DNA of 64,000 nucleotides from Thiorhodospira sibirica ATCC 700588 (GTDB lineage: Bacteria; Pseudomonadota; Gammaproteobacteria; Ectothiorhodospirales; Ectothiorhodospiraceae), in the NCBI RefSeq assembly GCF_000227725.2, contig NZ_MU255056.1, positions 2,220,511-2,284,510 of the forward strand. Reading direction: 5' to 3'. Positions within the stretch are counted from its first letter, which is position 1, and the number at the start of each line of letters is the position of its first letter. The notes under the pieces are model-generated. The model had not been told where the DNA came from and ran no database searches. It saw only the letters and a program-made list of their open reading frames with translations. This document shows, in pieces, positions 53,483-62,575 of the stretch. A program made the translations under genes and the position numbers.

Positions 53483-54220
53483 CTACGCCGCTTGCTGGCC
53501 TAAGGCCGCGTCAATGCGCGCCAGTAATTCCGGGAAGTGTTCTGCATAATACAGCGGCTGGGTTTCTCGCGGGTTTTGTGCGCTGGTTTCGTTGCGTCCA
53601 TAGCGTAAACCCGCTTCGGTGAGATGTTTAAAACGCTTGTTGTCGCTGCGGCTGTAGCGGCTATGGTGCTGTTTGAGCAGGGCGGTAAGGGATTGCACCA
53701 CGGGTTCTTCGCTGTAGGCGGGGAGAAATCCGGTATCCAGTCCTTCACTGGCGCCAAGTTCATGGAGCATTCGCAGGATGCTGGGTTGGGAGGGTTTGAG
53801 AATATGTACCGAGGTTTTGAGTAATTCGCCCTTGGCGCAAACCCGCTCAATTAGGGGTGTCACCGGGCTGGGTGGGAAGAAGACGGTGGCGGGTGGGGAA
53901 AATGGCGGTGAGGCGGTGGCTGTCTGCTGGGCTTCGAGTTCTTGCCAGCGTTGGATGACTTTGAAACGGGCTTTGGCGTCGTAGCCGGTGAGCAGTGTCA
54001 GGGTGTGGTTTTTGTCGAGGTGGTAGGCAATAACGTAATTTCGCGCATCCCGATCAAGGCTAATGCCTTGAATTTCCTCATGGCTCAAAACTGAGCCATC
54101 CTCTTTGTAAATATGATCCAACATTGTGCGTATATCGCGGCAAGCATTTTTATATGGCTTTTTACTTTTTGATCTAATGACCGCTACATCATTATTCACT
54201 ACCATTTGTGGGGCTACCAA
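53483..54220 (-). CDS. Rha-family phage regulatory-like protein
   Basis: 245 residues. The N-terminal part (NNDVAVIRSKSKKPYKNACRDIRTMLDHI ... SLDRDARNYVIAYHLDKNHTLTLLTGYDAKARFKVIQRWQELE) matches the Rha/phage antirepressor N-terminal pattern. The remainder, with a Pro-rich linker and a helical C-terminus, is unlike known relatives. Rha proteins are prophage regulators that interfere with phage growth in some hosts. No other phage gene is nearby, so it is probably an isolated remnant or moron gene. It is divergent from the cyclase pseudogene and flanked by inverted palindromic repeats. Confidence 0.6.
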   Translation of the reverse strand: MVAPQMVVNNDVAVIRSKSKKPYKNACRDIRTMLDHIYKEDGSVLSHEEIQGISLDRDARNYVIAYHLDKNHTLTLLTGYDAKARFKVIQRWQELEAQQTATASPPFSPPATVFFPPSPVTPLIERVCAKGELLKTSVHILKPSQPSILRMLHELGASEGLDTGFLPAYSEEPVVQSLTALLKQHHSRYSRSDNKRFKHLTEAGLRYGRNETSAQNPRETQPLYYAEHFPELLARIDAALGQQAA

Positions 54221-54226
54221 ATATCC

Positions 54227-56277
54227 ATGTGGAACATCACCGCACTAAGCCGCCGCCGGGCCAGACATTTAGCCCGAATGATCGGCGTGCTGGGGGTTTG
54301 CAGCCTGATCATTTTGCCGGTCGATGAAGATGCAGGGCTTTATAACCTCTACCAGCGGCTGCAGCTGATGGCCTATGACCAGACGCTGCAGTGGCTGCCT
54401 CGCCCGCACGCTACGTGCCGCTGTTCCGCCGCTGGTGATTGTAGATATTGACGAACGCTCGCTGCAGCGCGAGGGACACTGGCCCTGGCCGCGTGAACGT
54501 CTGGCGACGCTGCTGATGCGTTTGCAGGCTGCCGATGTGGCGCTGGTGGTCTTTGATATCCTCTTTGCCGAGGCCCAACACAACCCGGTGGAGCAAATAT
54601 GGCCATATCTGGATAATCCTGGCCTGCAGCAGGCCCTGGAGGCATTGCGCCCACAGCTGGATCAGGAGCGCACATTCAGCGAGGCTCTGGCACAGCAGCC
54701 CAGCGTACTGGGCTATGTCTTTCGCCCCCTGGATCAGACCCCGCCCACAGGCCAGCTCCCCGCCCCGCTAGCGCTTGTCCCCCCTATTGACACATTGCAG
54801 CTCCCTATCCCCCCCATGCAAAGCTATTCCGCACCTCTGCCGATCTTAATGCAGGCCGCCGGAAGCGCGGGCTTTTTTAGCTTGCATCCCGACCGATGGC
54901 CAGGGGCAAATGCTGGTGCCCTATCGTGGGCCATTTGGCCACTTTCCCTATGTCTCCGCCGCCCACGTTCTGGCCGGTGAGGTTGACCCGCACATGCTGG
55001 CCGGGGCCATCGTGCTCGTGGGCACCACCGCGCCGGGTCTGTTTGATCTGCGCGCCATCCCTCTGCAAGCCGCCTATCCCGGCGTAGAAATCCAGGCCAA
55101 CGTACTCACGGCCATTCTGGGCGAAGCCTATCTGGTGCAACCCAGTTGGGCGCCTGGCGCACAAAACGTGTATTTCCTGATGGCCGGGCTACTGCTGGCA
55201 CTGTTATTGCCGTCATTGAGCGTCGTGTGGCAACTGGCGCTGGCTGTGTGCGTGGGGCTGGTGATCGTAGGGCTTAACACCACGCTGTGGATCTGGCACG
55301 GCCTGGTGCTTGACAGCGCCGGGCCGCTGCTATTGATGGCAGTCTTGCTGGTCTTCAACATGGGTTGGGGCTTTTTCTTTGAAACCCGTACCCGGCAACG
55401 CCTTAAAAATATGTTTGGGCAATACGTGCCACCCGCGCTGGTCGAACACATGAGCGAGCGGCCGGGGCAATTTGGCTTTGCCGGACAGTCCCGCGAGCTG
55501 ACGGTATTATTTGCCGATATTCGTGGTTTTACCCAGCTCTCCGAGCAACTGCGCGCCGATGCGCTCAAACAGTTTCTCAATCAGTACTTTACCCCGATGA
55601 CGCGGATCATCTTTGCCCAGCAGGGCACCATCGACAAATACGTCGGCGATATGATCATGGCCTTCTGGGGTGCCCCGGTAGACGACCCCGAACACGCACA
55701 CCATGCCATCGAGGCCGCCCTGGAAATGCTCAACGAAACCCAACGGCTCAGCCAGAGCTTTATCCGCAAAGGCTGGCCACAGGTGCGCATCGGCATCGGC
55801 ATCAACACCGGCCTGATGAATGTCGGCGACATGGGCTCCCAATACCGCCGCGCCTATACCGTCCTGGGTGATGCCGTCAACCTCGCCTCGCGCCTGGAAA
55901 GCGCCAGTAAATATTACGGGATTGATCTACTCGTGGGGGAGCGCACTCACACGCTGGCACAGCCGCATTTCCTCTGGCAAGAAGTAGACTGGGTCCGGGT
56001 CAAGGGCAAGCAACAGGCCGTCCGGATCTATCAGCCGCTGTGTCGTATCGCCAAGGCAAGCCCGGCACAACACGCACAGGTCCAACAATTCCAGCAATTT
56101 TTACACGCCCTGCGCCAGCAACATTGGCAACAGGCCAGCACCCACCTGCACGCCCTGCAACAAAACCACCCCACAAACGCCCTATACAGCCACTACCAGC
56201 AACGCCTGCACACCCTGCACACCCTGCACACCCTGCACACCCTGCACACCCACCCCCAGACTGGGACGGCAGCTTGA
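54227..56277 (+). pseudogene. CHASE2-domain adenylate/guanylate cyclase, broken by two frameshifts
   Basis: The first frame (54227 to about 54410) gives a membrane helix and the CHASE2 start (GLYNLYQRLQLMAYDQTLQWLPRP). The second, shifted +1, continues PPLVIVDIDERSLQREGHWPW to HPD near 54890. The third, again +1, resumes at DGQGQMLVPYRGPFGHFPYV and runs to 56277. At the second break roughly 50 residues of CHASE2 are missing relative to the sister CHASE2 kinase. The cyclase domain is intact (VLFADIRGFTQLSEQLRA; GTIDKYVGDMIMAFWGAP; INTGLMNVGDMGSQYRRAYT), with both metal aspartates. The C-terminus has a LHT repeat from a 9-bp microsatellite. It would have made cAMP or cGMP; it is now probably non-functional. 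Confidence 0.85.
56206..56250 (+). repeat. 9-bp tandem repeat in the cyclase C-terminus
   Basis: Five perfect copies of CTGCACACC, in frame, encode repeated Leu-His-Thr. Slippage of this tract would change length by three residues without shifting the frame. Confidence 0.95.
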
Positions 56278-56332
56278 CCTTGCACGAAAAATAAAACATC
56301 GCAGATGTGTTCTGCGGCTTCATGCGAGGCTG

Positions 56333-56397
56333 CCGCCACATGTGGCGGACGCATCCTACGTTCGCGGGGTATTTATGCGGCATCAAGATGATGCCGC
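56333..56397. repeat. palindromic element, copy B (right flank of accessory block)
   Basis: Contains the perfect palindrome CCGCCACATGTGGCGG (56333-56348), ACGCATCCTACGTTCGCGG, and stem GCGGCATCA-AGA-TGATGCCGC (56377-56397). Its reverse complement matches copy A at 53387-53437, with the two modules in swapped order. Confidence 0.75.
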
Positions 56398-56479
56398 CAC
56401 CACCCCCAAATCCGCTATACTGCTGCTGTTTTTTGCTCCCCCCAACAACACCCCCGACACGGAACACGGAGAAGCAAAC

Positions 56480-57520
56480 ATGTCAAACACCCCCAACCAC
56501 CTCTTCCAACCCAAACTGCTCGCCCGCCACATAAACCCCAACGCCACAATCCCTGCCGCCCACCTCGAACAACTACACAACTGGCAAAGCCACATCGAAC
56601 AGGGAGCCATCGCCAAACAAAAAGAAGAAGCCCTGCAAGGCGTCTTCATCGAACGCATCCTCAGCGGCATCCTCGGCTACCAATCCTTCGGCGGCAAAGG
56701 CCCACACTACACCGTCGCCAAAGAATACTGGCTCGGCCGAGGCAAAGCAGACGCAGTCCTCGGCCACCTCCACCACGACAAACAACACGACCAAATCATC
56801 GCCGTGTGCGAACTCAAAAGCGCCAAAACCCACAACCTCGACGCCATCATGTCCGGACGTGGCAAAACCCCGATACAACAAGGCTGGGAATACGCCCACG
56901 ACGCCAAAGGTTGCCAATGGGTCATCGTCAGCAACTACCTCGAACTACGCCTCTACGCCGTAGGCGAAACAACACACGTCTACGAACACTTCGCCCTCAA
57001 CCGCCTCACCGACCCCGCAGAATACACCCGCTTCATACTCTGCCTCGCCGCCGACCAACTCCTCACAGGCCGCACCCGCGAACGCCTAACCCAAAGCCAA
57101 CAAATCGACCAAGACATCACCGCCCAACTCTACCGCGACTACAAAAACCTGCGCGAACGCCTCCTCACCCACCTCATCCACGACAACCCCGGCCACGCCC
57201 CCGCCAGCCTACTCGCCCCGGCGCAAAAACTACTCGACCGCGTCCTCTTCATCGCCTTCGCCGAAGACCACGGCCTCATCCCCGACAACAGCATCCACAA
57301 CGCCTACACCCACGCCAACCCCTACGACCCCCAACCCATCTACCAAAACTTCAAAGGCCTGTTTCGCGCCATCGACCAAGGCAGCCACCCCCTCAACATC
57401 CCCGCCTACAACGGCGGCCTCTTCGCCGACGACCCCCAACTCAACCACCTCATCATCAGCGACAGTCTCTGCGAAGGCTTCAAAGTCCATGTTACGGATA
57501 AACACGCAGCTGCATATTGA
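56480..57520 (+). pseudogene. N-terminal fragment of a type IIG (Eco57I-like) restriction-modification enzyme
   Basis: From the ATG at 56480 (GGAG upstream) 346 residues can be read. The PD-(D/E)XK nuclease half is visible: RGKADAVLGH supplies the Asp and IAVCELKSAK the ExK; QGWEYAHDAKGCQWVIVSNYLELRLY is typical of type IIG N-terminal domains. The helical connector (LLAPAQKLLDRVLFIAFAEDHGLIPDN) follows. The methyltransferase (NPPY) and target-recognition parts are missing: the homology ends near FKVH at 57490, where an IS605-like remnant begins. The coding strand is strikingly C-rich and G-poor compared with its neighbours, which suggests a foreign origin. Confidence 0.8.
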
Positions 57521-57781
57521 ATGGATCCCGGCCTGGAAATAGCTCGCCACCCGCTTGGGCAGCTTTTGCAGTTTGCGAAGATGGGACAGTGCGTTCTGTT
57601 TCAATATTTGGATGCTTTATGCCCCGCTTAATGCTGTGAGATGACCCGTGAGAGAGGCTTGAACCCCTTTTCCCTGGCAAAGTGACCGACGGTGGTGTGA
57701 GCGCCAAAGACAAGCGATTGTTGGTAGTTCCCCAAACTTGGTGTGCCGCAAGCAGATGTTACTGCGGACTTTTTGAACTAT

Positions 57782-58246
57782 ACTAAGGGTGTCAGTCCAA
57801 GTAATACGATCCACATTAAACGCATGATGGCCAACGAGAAGCTGACCCGTGCCATCAGCGGCGTAGGCTTTGGGATATTTCGCTGGCAGATGGAATACAA
57901 GGCCAAGCATTGCAGGACGCATTTGTTGATAGCGGGCCGCTGGCGTACAGGCAGCCCGGTGTTCGGTGTGTGGCTGGAAAACAAAGCGTTGATGCTGCAA
58001 GACCAGTACTGGACGTGCCCGCATTGCGGTACCCACTATGATCGAGACATCAATGCAGCACGAAATTTAAAACGGCTGGCAACCGAAACTGCCCTACCCG
58101 TGGCGAGTCCGACCGGCAACGGCGGCGCTGCTTCTGGAATGGTTCCAGGCGTAGTCGGGGAAGTGACGCCTGTCAGAGACGAATTCGGTCAACAAGACGG
58201 TTCGGGGCAGGAAGTGAACGGTGCGCACTTTGGCGCACGTTTTTGA
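57782..58246 (+). pseudogene. degenerate tnpB (IS200/IS605 OrfB) C-terminus
   Basis: The C-terminal zinc-finger and RuvC-end part of TnpB is recognisable: YKAKHCRTHLLIAGRW, WTCPHCGTHYDRDINAARNLKRLATETALP, and a tail ending GQEVNGAHFGARF. The first CxxC is out of frame: TGTTCGGTGTGTGGCTGG reads CSVCGW one frame over, so a +1 and a later -1 shift flank it. The N-terminal two-thirds of TnpB is absent. The 260 bp between the restriction gene fragment and this piece (57521-57781) has no recognised feature. Confidence 0.8.
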
Positions 58247-58260
58247 GGGCAGGATTCGTT

Positions 58261-58659
58261 ATGGTTATCACACCTGTTGTTGTTGACGCCCCGATGTTAA
58301 CCCCGCCGCCGCTGGCAAATGCTAACGAGGCTGAGGTGCAACGGGTTGGTGGTGGGGGCACTGAGATGAAAACCGAGGCTCCGCGCCCGGTGGTCAGTGC
58401 GCAAGAAGGCGAGGCCTCGCGCCGCAGTGAAACCGATGCGCCTTATGAGAGTGGCATCAACCCCAATGTTGATCAAACCCCGCAAACGCTGGCTGCCGAG
58501 GCGCGGATGAATGCCGCCCGGGAGCAGGCCTTTGCTGGTTATAGCGAGGCCGATAATGCCCCGCCGCCAGCCAGTAATGCACAGATCAATCAGCAGCTGC
58601 AAGGCACCTTGGCCGCGTCAAATGCGGATAATGGCAGTGTGATTGATATGATTGCCTGA
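58261..58659 (+). CDS. small unknown Ala/Pro-rich protein
   Basis: 132 residues from the ATG at 58261, which has AGGA eight bases upstream. After a short hydrophobic start (MVITPVVVDAPML) the sequence is low-complexity and polar, with runs of Ala, Gln and Glu and a helical C-terminal stretch (NAQINQQLQGTLAASNADNGSVIDMI). No membrane segment or signal peptide is clear. The function is unknown. It lies directly after the tnpB remnant and 26 bp before a GT-C-like membrane protein, possibly in one operon. Confidence 0.6.
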   Translation: MVITPVVVDAPMLTPPPLANANEAEVQRVGGGGTEMKTEAPRPVVSAQEGEASRRSETDAPYESGINPNVDQTPQTLAAEARMNAAREQAFAGYSEADNAPPPASNAQINQQLQGTLAASNADNGSVIDMIA

Positions 58660-58685
58660 TTTTTGCAGGCTTTGGCGGATCATTG

Positions 58686-60131
58686 ATGACAGCTGGCGTT
58701 GTTGCTGCGTTTCTGGCGCTTTTCTTACCCACAGCAAGTGTCTTGCTGTGGGTTCGTTGTTTTTGGGGCAGTGCTCAGCCGGGGGCGTGGGCCTTGGCGC
58801 TGGCATATAGTTATACCTTGGGGCTGTTGCTCAGCACCGTGTTATTGCGGGTCTGGGATTTTATCGGTCTGGGCGTGTCGGTATCGTTAAGCCTGGCTTT
58901 CTGGGCAGTGCTGGGGCTTGCCGCGCTATGGTTCCGGCGCCGCTGTTTGCTGCGTTTGGCGCGAGCGATGGCGTTGCCTTGGCGCGGCGTATCCACTGCA
59001 AGCCTGTGCGTTGGCAGTTTGCTCCTCGCGCTGATTGGTGTACGGCTGATCTCGCTGGCGCTGGAGCTTTGGTGGCAGCCGGTGTTTGCCTGGGATGCCT
59101 GGACCACATGGACACTGCGCGCCCGCGTGTGGGCTGAATATGGGGCGCTGGTGCCGTTTATGTCGGTAAGCGCTTGGCTTGAGCAAGCTTCGCCGGTGGG
59201 GTATCCGCTGGATGCCGCCCATTATCCCCTGACGGTTTCCCTCATCACGACCTGGATGCTTTTGGTGCTCACGGAGCCCCATGCGGGTCTGATGCATCTG
59301 CCGTGGCTGGGGGCATGGCTGGCGTTATTGCTGGGCGTTTATGGCCATGCCCGTTATTACGGCCTGCCGGGCTGGCTGGCGCTGGTGTTGATCTATGTGC
59401 TGGCCTCCTTGCCCTTGTTAGGTATGCATGTGGCATTGGCCGGCTATGCTGATCTGTGGATGGCGCTGGTGTTGCTGCTGGGAGGGCTTGCCTGGTGGCG
59501 GTGGTTGTGGCAAGGACAGGCCGTGGATTTCTGGCTGGGCTTGGGGCTGCTGCTTTGGCTGCCGCTTCTGAAAATTGAGGGCTGGGTGTGGTTATTGCCG
59601 TTTGTGGCGGCATGGGGGGTGGCCCGTGTACCACGGCGTTTTTATTTAATTACCGCAGTGGGTGGGTTGCTGCTGCTTGCCGGGTGGCTCAGTGGCGGAG
59701 TGCAGTTGAGTCATGTACCGATCATCGGCACGCTGCATCTGACGCCTTCACTGATTGCGGTCGGCGAGTCCTTCCAGTTGCAACTGGGCTTTAACCGTCC
59801 GGCACTGGAGGCGCTGATACGGCATCTGTTTTTGTGGGGACAGTGGCATCTGCTGTGGTATGGCCTGCTCCCTGGCGCGGTATTGCTCATGCTGGCCAGT
59901 GTGTGGCAGCCGACCTTGCGGGCGGCGAGTGTGACGGTGTTTGCGCTGTGGGGATTATTGCTGTTGCTGTTTTTATATACCCATGCCTCCATGTGGGTGA
60001 TCAGCGGTACGGCGGTTAATCGTCTCTTGTTACACAGTGTGCCCCTGGCAAGTTTTTTTGTAGTGTGGGGCATCTGGCACCTGAGGCATGGCAGGCTCGA
60101 TGCGAATGCAGCCCGCCATACCTCGCCCTGA
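58686..60131 (+). CDS. GT-C-like polytopic membrane protein (putative glycosyltransferase)
   Basis: 481 residues from the ATG at 58686, with about eleven to thirteen membrane helices. The first large loop contains FAWDAWTTWTLRARVWAEYG and PLDAAHYPLTVSLITTW, aspartate-containing motifs like those in ArnT/GT39-type GT-C enzymes; GYADLWMALVLL and LKIEGWVWLL follow. NRLLLHSVPL near the end is a common feature of such proteins. A sugar-transfer role in surface polysaccharide or glycoprotein is suggested, but the family assignment is weak. It ends 17 bp before an IS605-type right-end hairpin. Confidence 0.55.
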   Translation: MTAGVVAAFLALFLPTASVLLWVRCFWGSAQPGAWALALAYSYTLGLLLSTVLLRVWDFIGLGVSVSLSLAFWAVLGLAALWFRRRCLLRLARAMALPWRGVSTASLCVGSLLLALIGVRLISLALELWWQPVFAWDAWTTWTLRARVWAEYGALVPFMSVSAWLEQASPVGYPLDAAHYPLTVSLITTWMLLVLTEPHAGLMHLPWLGAWLALLLGVYGHARYYGLPGWLALVLIYVLASLPLLGMHVALAGYADLWMALVLLLGGLAWWRWLWQGQAVDFWLGLGLLLWLPLLKIEGWVWLLPFVAAWGVARVPRRFYLITAVGGLLLLAGWLSGGVQLSHVPIIGTLHLTPSLIAVGESFQLQLGFNRPALEALIRHLFLWGQWHLLWYGLLPGAVLLMLASVWQPTLRAASVTVFALWGLLLLLFLYTHASMWVISGTAVNRLLLHSVPLASFFVVWGIWHLRHGRLDANAARHTSP

Positions 60132-60147
60132 CCCGTTGCGCGACAAG

Positions 60148-60176
60148 CCCCGCCGTTCAGGGCGGGGAGGATGTCA
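60148..60176. repeat. IS200/IS605-type right-end hairpin next to speD
   Basis: CCCCGCCGTTCAGGGCGGGG (60148-60167) followed by AGGATGTCAA (60168-60177) is nearly identical to the element end at 42138-42167. No other part of an element is here, so it is a solo end or a REP-like use of the hairpin. It abuts the speD stop codon (60178-60180). Confidence 0.7.
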
Positions 60177-60177
60177 A

Positions 60178-60990
60178 TCAGGTTTTGTTCATGTTGCGCC
60201 CATAGAAGATCTCAAACATCTCCCGCTTGAGCAGTTTTTCAATGCGCACCAGTTCACGCGGGGTGTAGTCATTGACCCCCATCCCAAACAGATAATTATT
60301 GATGTCAAAGTTTTTCAGCAGCATCTTGGTGTGAAAGAGATACTCCTGATACACATTCACATCCATGATCTGGTAACGCTCCTCGGTATCCTTGGACAAA
60401 AAGTTTTGAATGGACGTGATTTTGTGGTCAATGAAGTGCTTTTTGCCGCGAATGTCGCGGGTAAAGCCGCGCACCCGATAATCCATGATGACAATATCAG
60501 ACTCAAAACTGTGGATCAGGTAATTCAGCGCCCGCAGCGGTGAAATGCGTCCGCAGGTGGACACATCAATATCTGCCCGGAAGGTGCTCAGGCCGCTTTG
60601 TGGATGGCTTTCCGGGTAGGTGTGAACGGTGATGTGACTCTTGTCCAGATGTGCCAGCACCGTCTCGGGCAGCGGGCCGGGGCCTTCCTCGGTGTAGCCG
60701 ATTTTTTCGGTGGCAATCGGCTCCTCAGAGATCAGCATGGTGACGCTGGCCCCTTGCGGATCGTAATCCTGGCGCGAGATATCAAGCACATTGGCGCCGA
60801 TGATGTTAGCGACATCCGTAAGAATCTGGGTGAGCCGGTTGGCGTTATAGGCCTCGTCAATATACTCAATGTATTCGCTGCGATGCTCCTCGGTGCGGGC
60901 ATAGCAGATATCGTAAATATTGAAGCTCAAGCTTTTGGTTAAATTATTAAAGCCGTGTAGCTTCAAGCGTTTACTCATACGTCCAACCAT
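60178..60990 (-). CDS. speD: S-adenosylmethionine decarboxylase proenzyme (E. coli type)
   Basis: 270 residues. [39 protein letters not shown] and the self-cleavage site in [15 protein letters not shown] (Lys-Ser; the serine becomes the pyruvoyl group) match the class 1A enzyme. [27 protein letters not shown] is also diagnostic. It makes decarboxylated SAM for spermidine synthesis. The ATG at 60990 has AGAGG nine bases upstream; an alternative ATG four codons later aligns with the E. coli start. No speE is adjacent. Confidence 0.95.
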   Translation of the reverse strand: MVGRMSKRLKLHGFNNLTKSLSFNIYDICYARTEEHRSEYIEYIDEAYNANRLTQILTDVANIIGANVLDISRQDYDPQGASVTMLISEEPIATEKIGYTEEGPGPLPETVLAHLDKSHITVHTYPESHPQSGLSTFRADIDVSTCGRISPLRALNYLIHSFESDIVIMDYRVRGFTRDIRGKKHFIDHKITSIQNFLSKDTEERYQIMDVNVYQEYLFHTKMLLKNFDINNYLFGMGVNDYTPRELVRIEKLLKREMFEIFYGRNMNKT

Positions 60991-61075
60991 TGATAACTAC
61001 CTCTCCACCGCGCAAAAACGCGCATTGTAGACGCTGGGCGCTGTCAGTCAACACGCCAGAACGGCATTAATGTTT

Positions 61076-61516
61076 TTATTCTGCCTTGGGGAGCGTGCTG
61101 TCTTGAAGGGTGAACTCATGCGTGATTTTGGCGGTGGCCCCGAGCATGATGGAGGCTGAGCAGTATTTTTCGATGGAGAGGTTAATCGCCCGCTCAACCT
61201 GTTTTTCTGACAGGCCCTGTCCGGTGACGGTGTAATGGGCATGGATCTGGGTATAGACTTTGGGCTCGGTATCGGCGCGCTCGGCGCTGAGCGATACCTC
61301 ACAGCCGGTCACCGGCTGGCGTGCCTTTTGTAGAATCTGCACCACATCAAAGCCGCTGCAGCCGCCCATCCCCAGCAGCAGCATTTCCATCGGGCGCGGA
61401 CCAAGATCGCGGCCTCCGACCTCGGGCGGGCCATCCATCACAACGGCGTGTCCACTCCCGGTTTCACCGACAAAGGTCATGTGATCCAGCCATTTGATGC
61501 GTGCTGTCGTAGTCAA
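61076..61516 (-). CDS. OsmC/YhfA-family protein
   Basis: 146 residues with a TTG start at 61516, chosen because GGAG lies nine bases upstream and the sequence then aligns with YhfA; the longer frame to 61594 lacks homology. DHMTFVGETGSGHAVVMDG and the catalytic-type cysteines in LLGMGGCSGFDVVQIL and IEKYCSASIML are the OsmC pair. OsmC relatives reduce organic hydroperoxides; YhfA itself is uncharacterised. It lies between speD and the VanZ-like gene on the minus strand. Confidence 0.85.
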   Translation of the reverse strand: MTTTARIKWLDHMTFVGETGSGHAVVMDGPPEVGGRDLGPRPMEMLLLGMGGCSGFDVVQILQKARQPVTGCEVSLSAERADTEPKVYTQIHAHYTVTGQGLSEKQVERAINLSIEKYCSASIMLGATAKITHEFTLQDSTLPKAE

Positions 61517-61587
61517 TGCAGAAATCTCCAAAGCGTCGTTAGTGTGATAAATGATGTTTAAGAACAAAGCGCAGGGTGTTGCATGTG

Positions 61588-62091
61588 TTAACACATGGGC
61601 CTTAAGCGATGGGTACGCCTCGCAAGCATTGCGCCCAGAATGGTCCCGCTGCTCATGCCCACGGCGCAGGCCAGCAGATCACCCACCGAAAAAACACCGG
61701 GGATCAGGCCCAAAAACTGCAAACTTTCATAGCCCAAGGTCAGCAGCGGGATACTGCCAAGCCACAGCCAGGCGCTATAGCCGCGTACACCCCACCAGAT
61801 AAAACTGATCAACACGGCATAGGCAAACGCCCACAGGCCATTGGGCAGGGCAAACAATATCCAATCCGGCAGTGTTGGAATCCAGCGCTGCGCCATCTCA
61901 CGCCCGATCTCCAGCCATGATCCGAGACCGATGTCTTTGAGAAACCGGGTGAAATAGATGTCGTGCGGACGCCAGAAAAGATAAATTATACCACCGAGTC
62001 CCAGCGCCACACCGCATAAAACACCGATGAGCACTAAGGGCCGCGTCTTTTGTCCAAGGCCCGGCGATGCCTCAGCGGGCGCGGTAAGCAT
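61588..62091 (-). CDS. VanZ-like membrane protein
   Basis: 167 residues from the ATG at 62091; the longer reading frame begins with a TTG at 62100. Four hydrophobic helices are visible, and the C-terminal half carries the VanZ pattern TLGYESLQFLGLIPGVFSVGDLLACAVG. VanZ-family proteins are small membrane proteins of mostly unknown function. The start lies inside the 3' end of dsbB (20-bp overlap), so the two are translationally coupled. Confidence 0.75.
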   Translation of the reverse strand: MLTAPAEASPGLGQKTRPLVLIGVLCGVALGLGGIIYLFWRPHDIYFTRFLKDIGLGSWLEIGREMAQRWIPTLPDWILFALPNGLWAFAYAVLISFIWWGVRGYSAWLWLGSIPLLTLGYESLQFLGLIPGVFSVGDLLACAVGMSSGTILGAMLARRTHRLRPMC

Positions 62092-62575
62092 ACCGGGCAA
62101 GCCACACAGACAACAGCAGTGCGCCGAGAAAGGCTAGTAAGGCCCAGGCGGCCAGGGACAAACCCAGAATGACCGCGCCGTCATCTTCACACAGTCCAGT
62201 GGCCATAAACAGGCTGGGAGCATAGAGACTGAGCCATTCGACAAAACGCTCCAGCAGGGTCAATTCTGCCCCGGCACACGACACGGTACCCGCCGGTTGT
62301 TGTTGCAGCCAGACCTGATAAGCGGCGACCCCCGCGCCTAATACCGCAAGCCCGCCGGTGAGCCACGCAATGACACGCCCCCCCATCGCGCCCAGCAGCA
62401 GCGCCATGAAGGCCAGCGCGGCCAACAGCATAAAGAGGAGGCGCTGAAAGATACACAGGTGGCAGGGATCAAGGCCGGCCCAATGCGTCAGGGCAAGGCT
62501 GAGCAAAACGATCACCGTGCTGATCAGGGCAAACAAAGCCCAGAGCGGTCGGGGACGAAGTAGATTGATCATCAT
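62072..62575 (-). CDS. dsbB: disulfide bond formation protein B
   Basis: 167 residues with four membrane helices. The quinone-linked pair is CHLC (near residues 38-41) in LDPCHLCIFQRLLFML, and the second periplasmic pair is in TVSCAGAELT and TGLCEDDGAV. DsbB reoxidises periplasmic DsbA and passes electrons to quinone. Two adjacent ATG codons can serve as the start. No dsbA is adjacent; it is divergent from coaD. Confidence 0.93.
   Translation of the reverse strand: MMINLLRPRPLWALFALISTVIVLLSLALTHWAGLDPCHLCIFQRLLFMLLAALAFMALLLGAMGGRVIAWLTGGLAVLGAGVAAYQVWLQQQPAGTVSCAGAELTLLERFVEWLSLYAPSLFMATGLCEDDGAVILGLSLAAWALLAFLGALLLSVWLARYAYRAR

Noticed and set aside
56806-57501. 231-codon Arg/Pro-rich frame on the plus strand
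   Set aside because: It is a shifted frame of the C-rich restriction gene fragment; its extreme composition comes from the nucleotide bias.
53483-58246. Possible prophage because of the Rha-type protein
   Set aside because: No integrase, structural, lysis or packaging gene is present; the neighbours are a cyclase pseudogene, a restriction fragment and IS debris.
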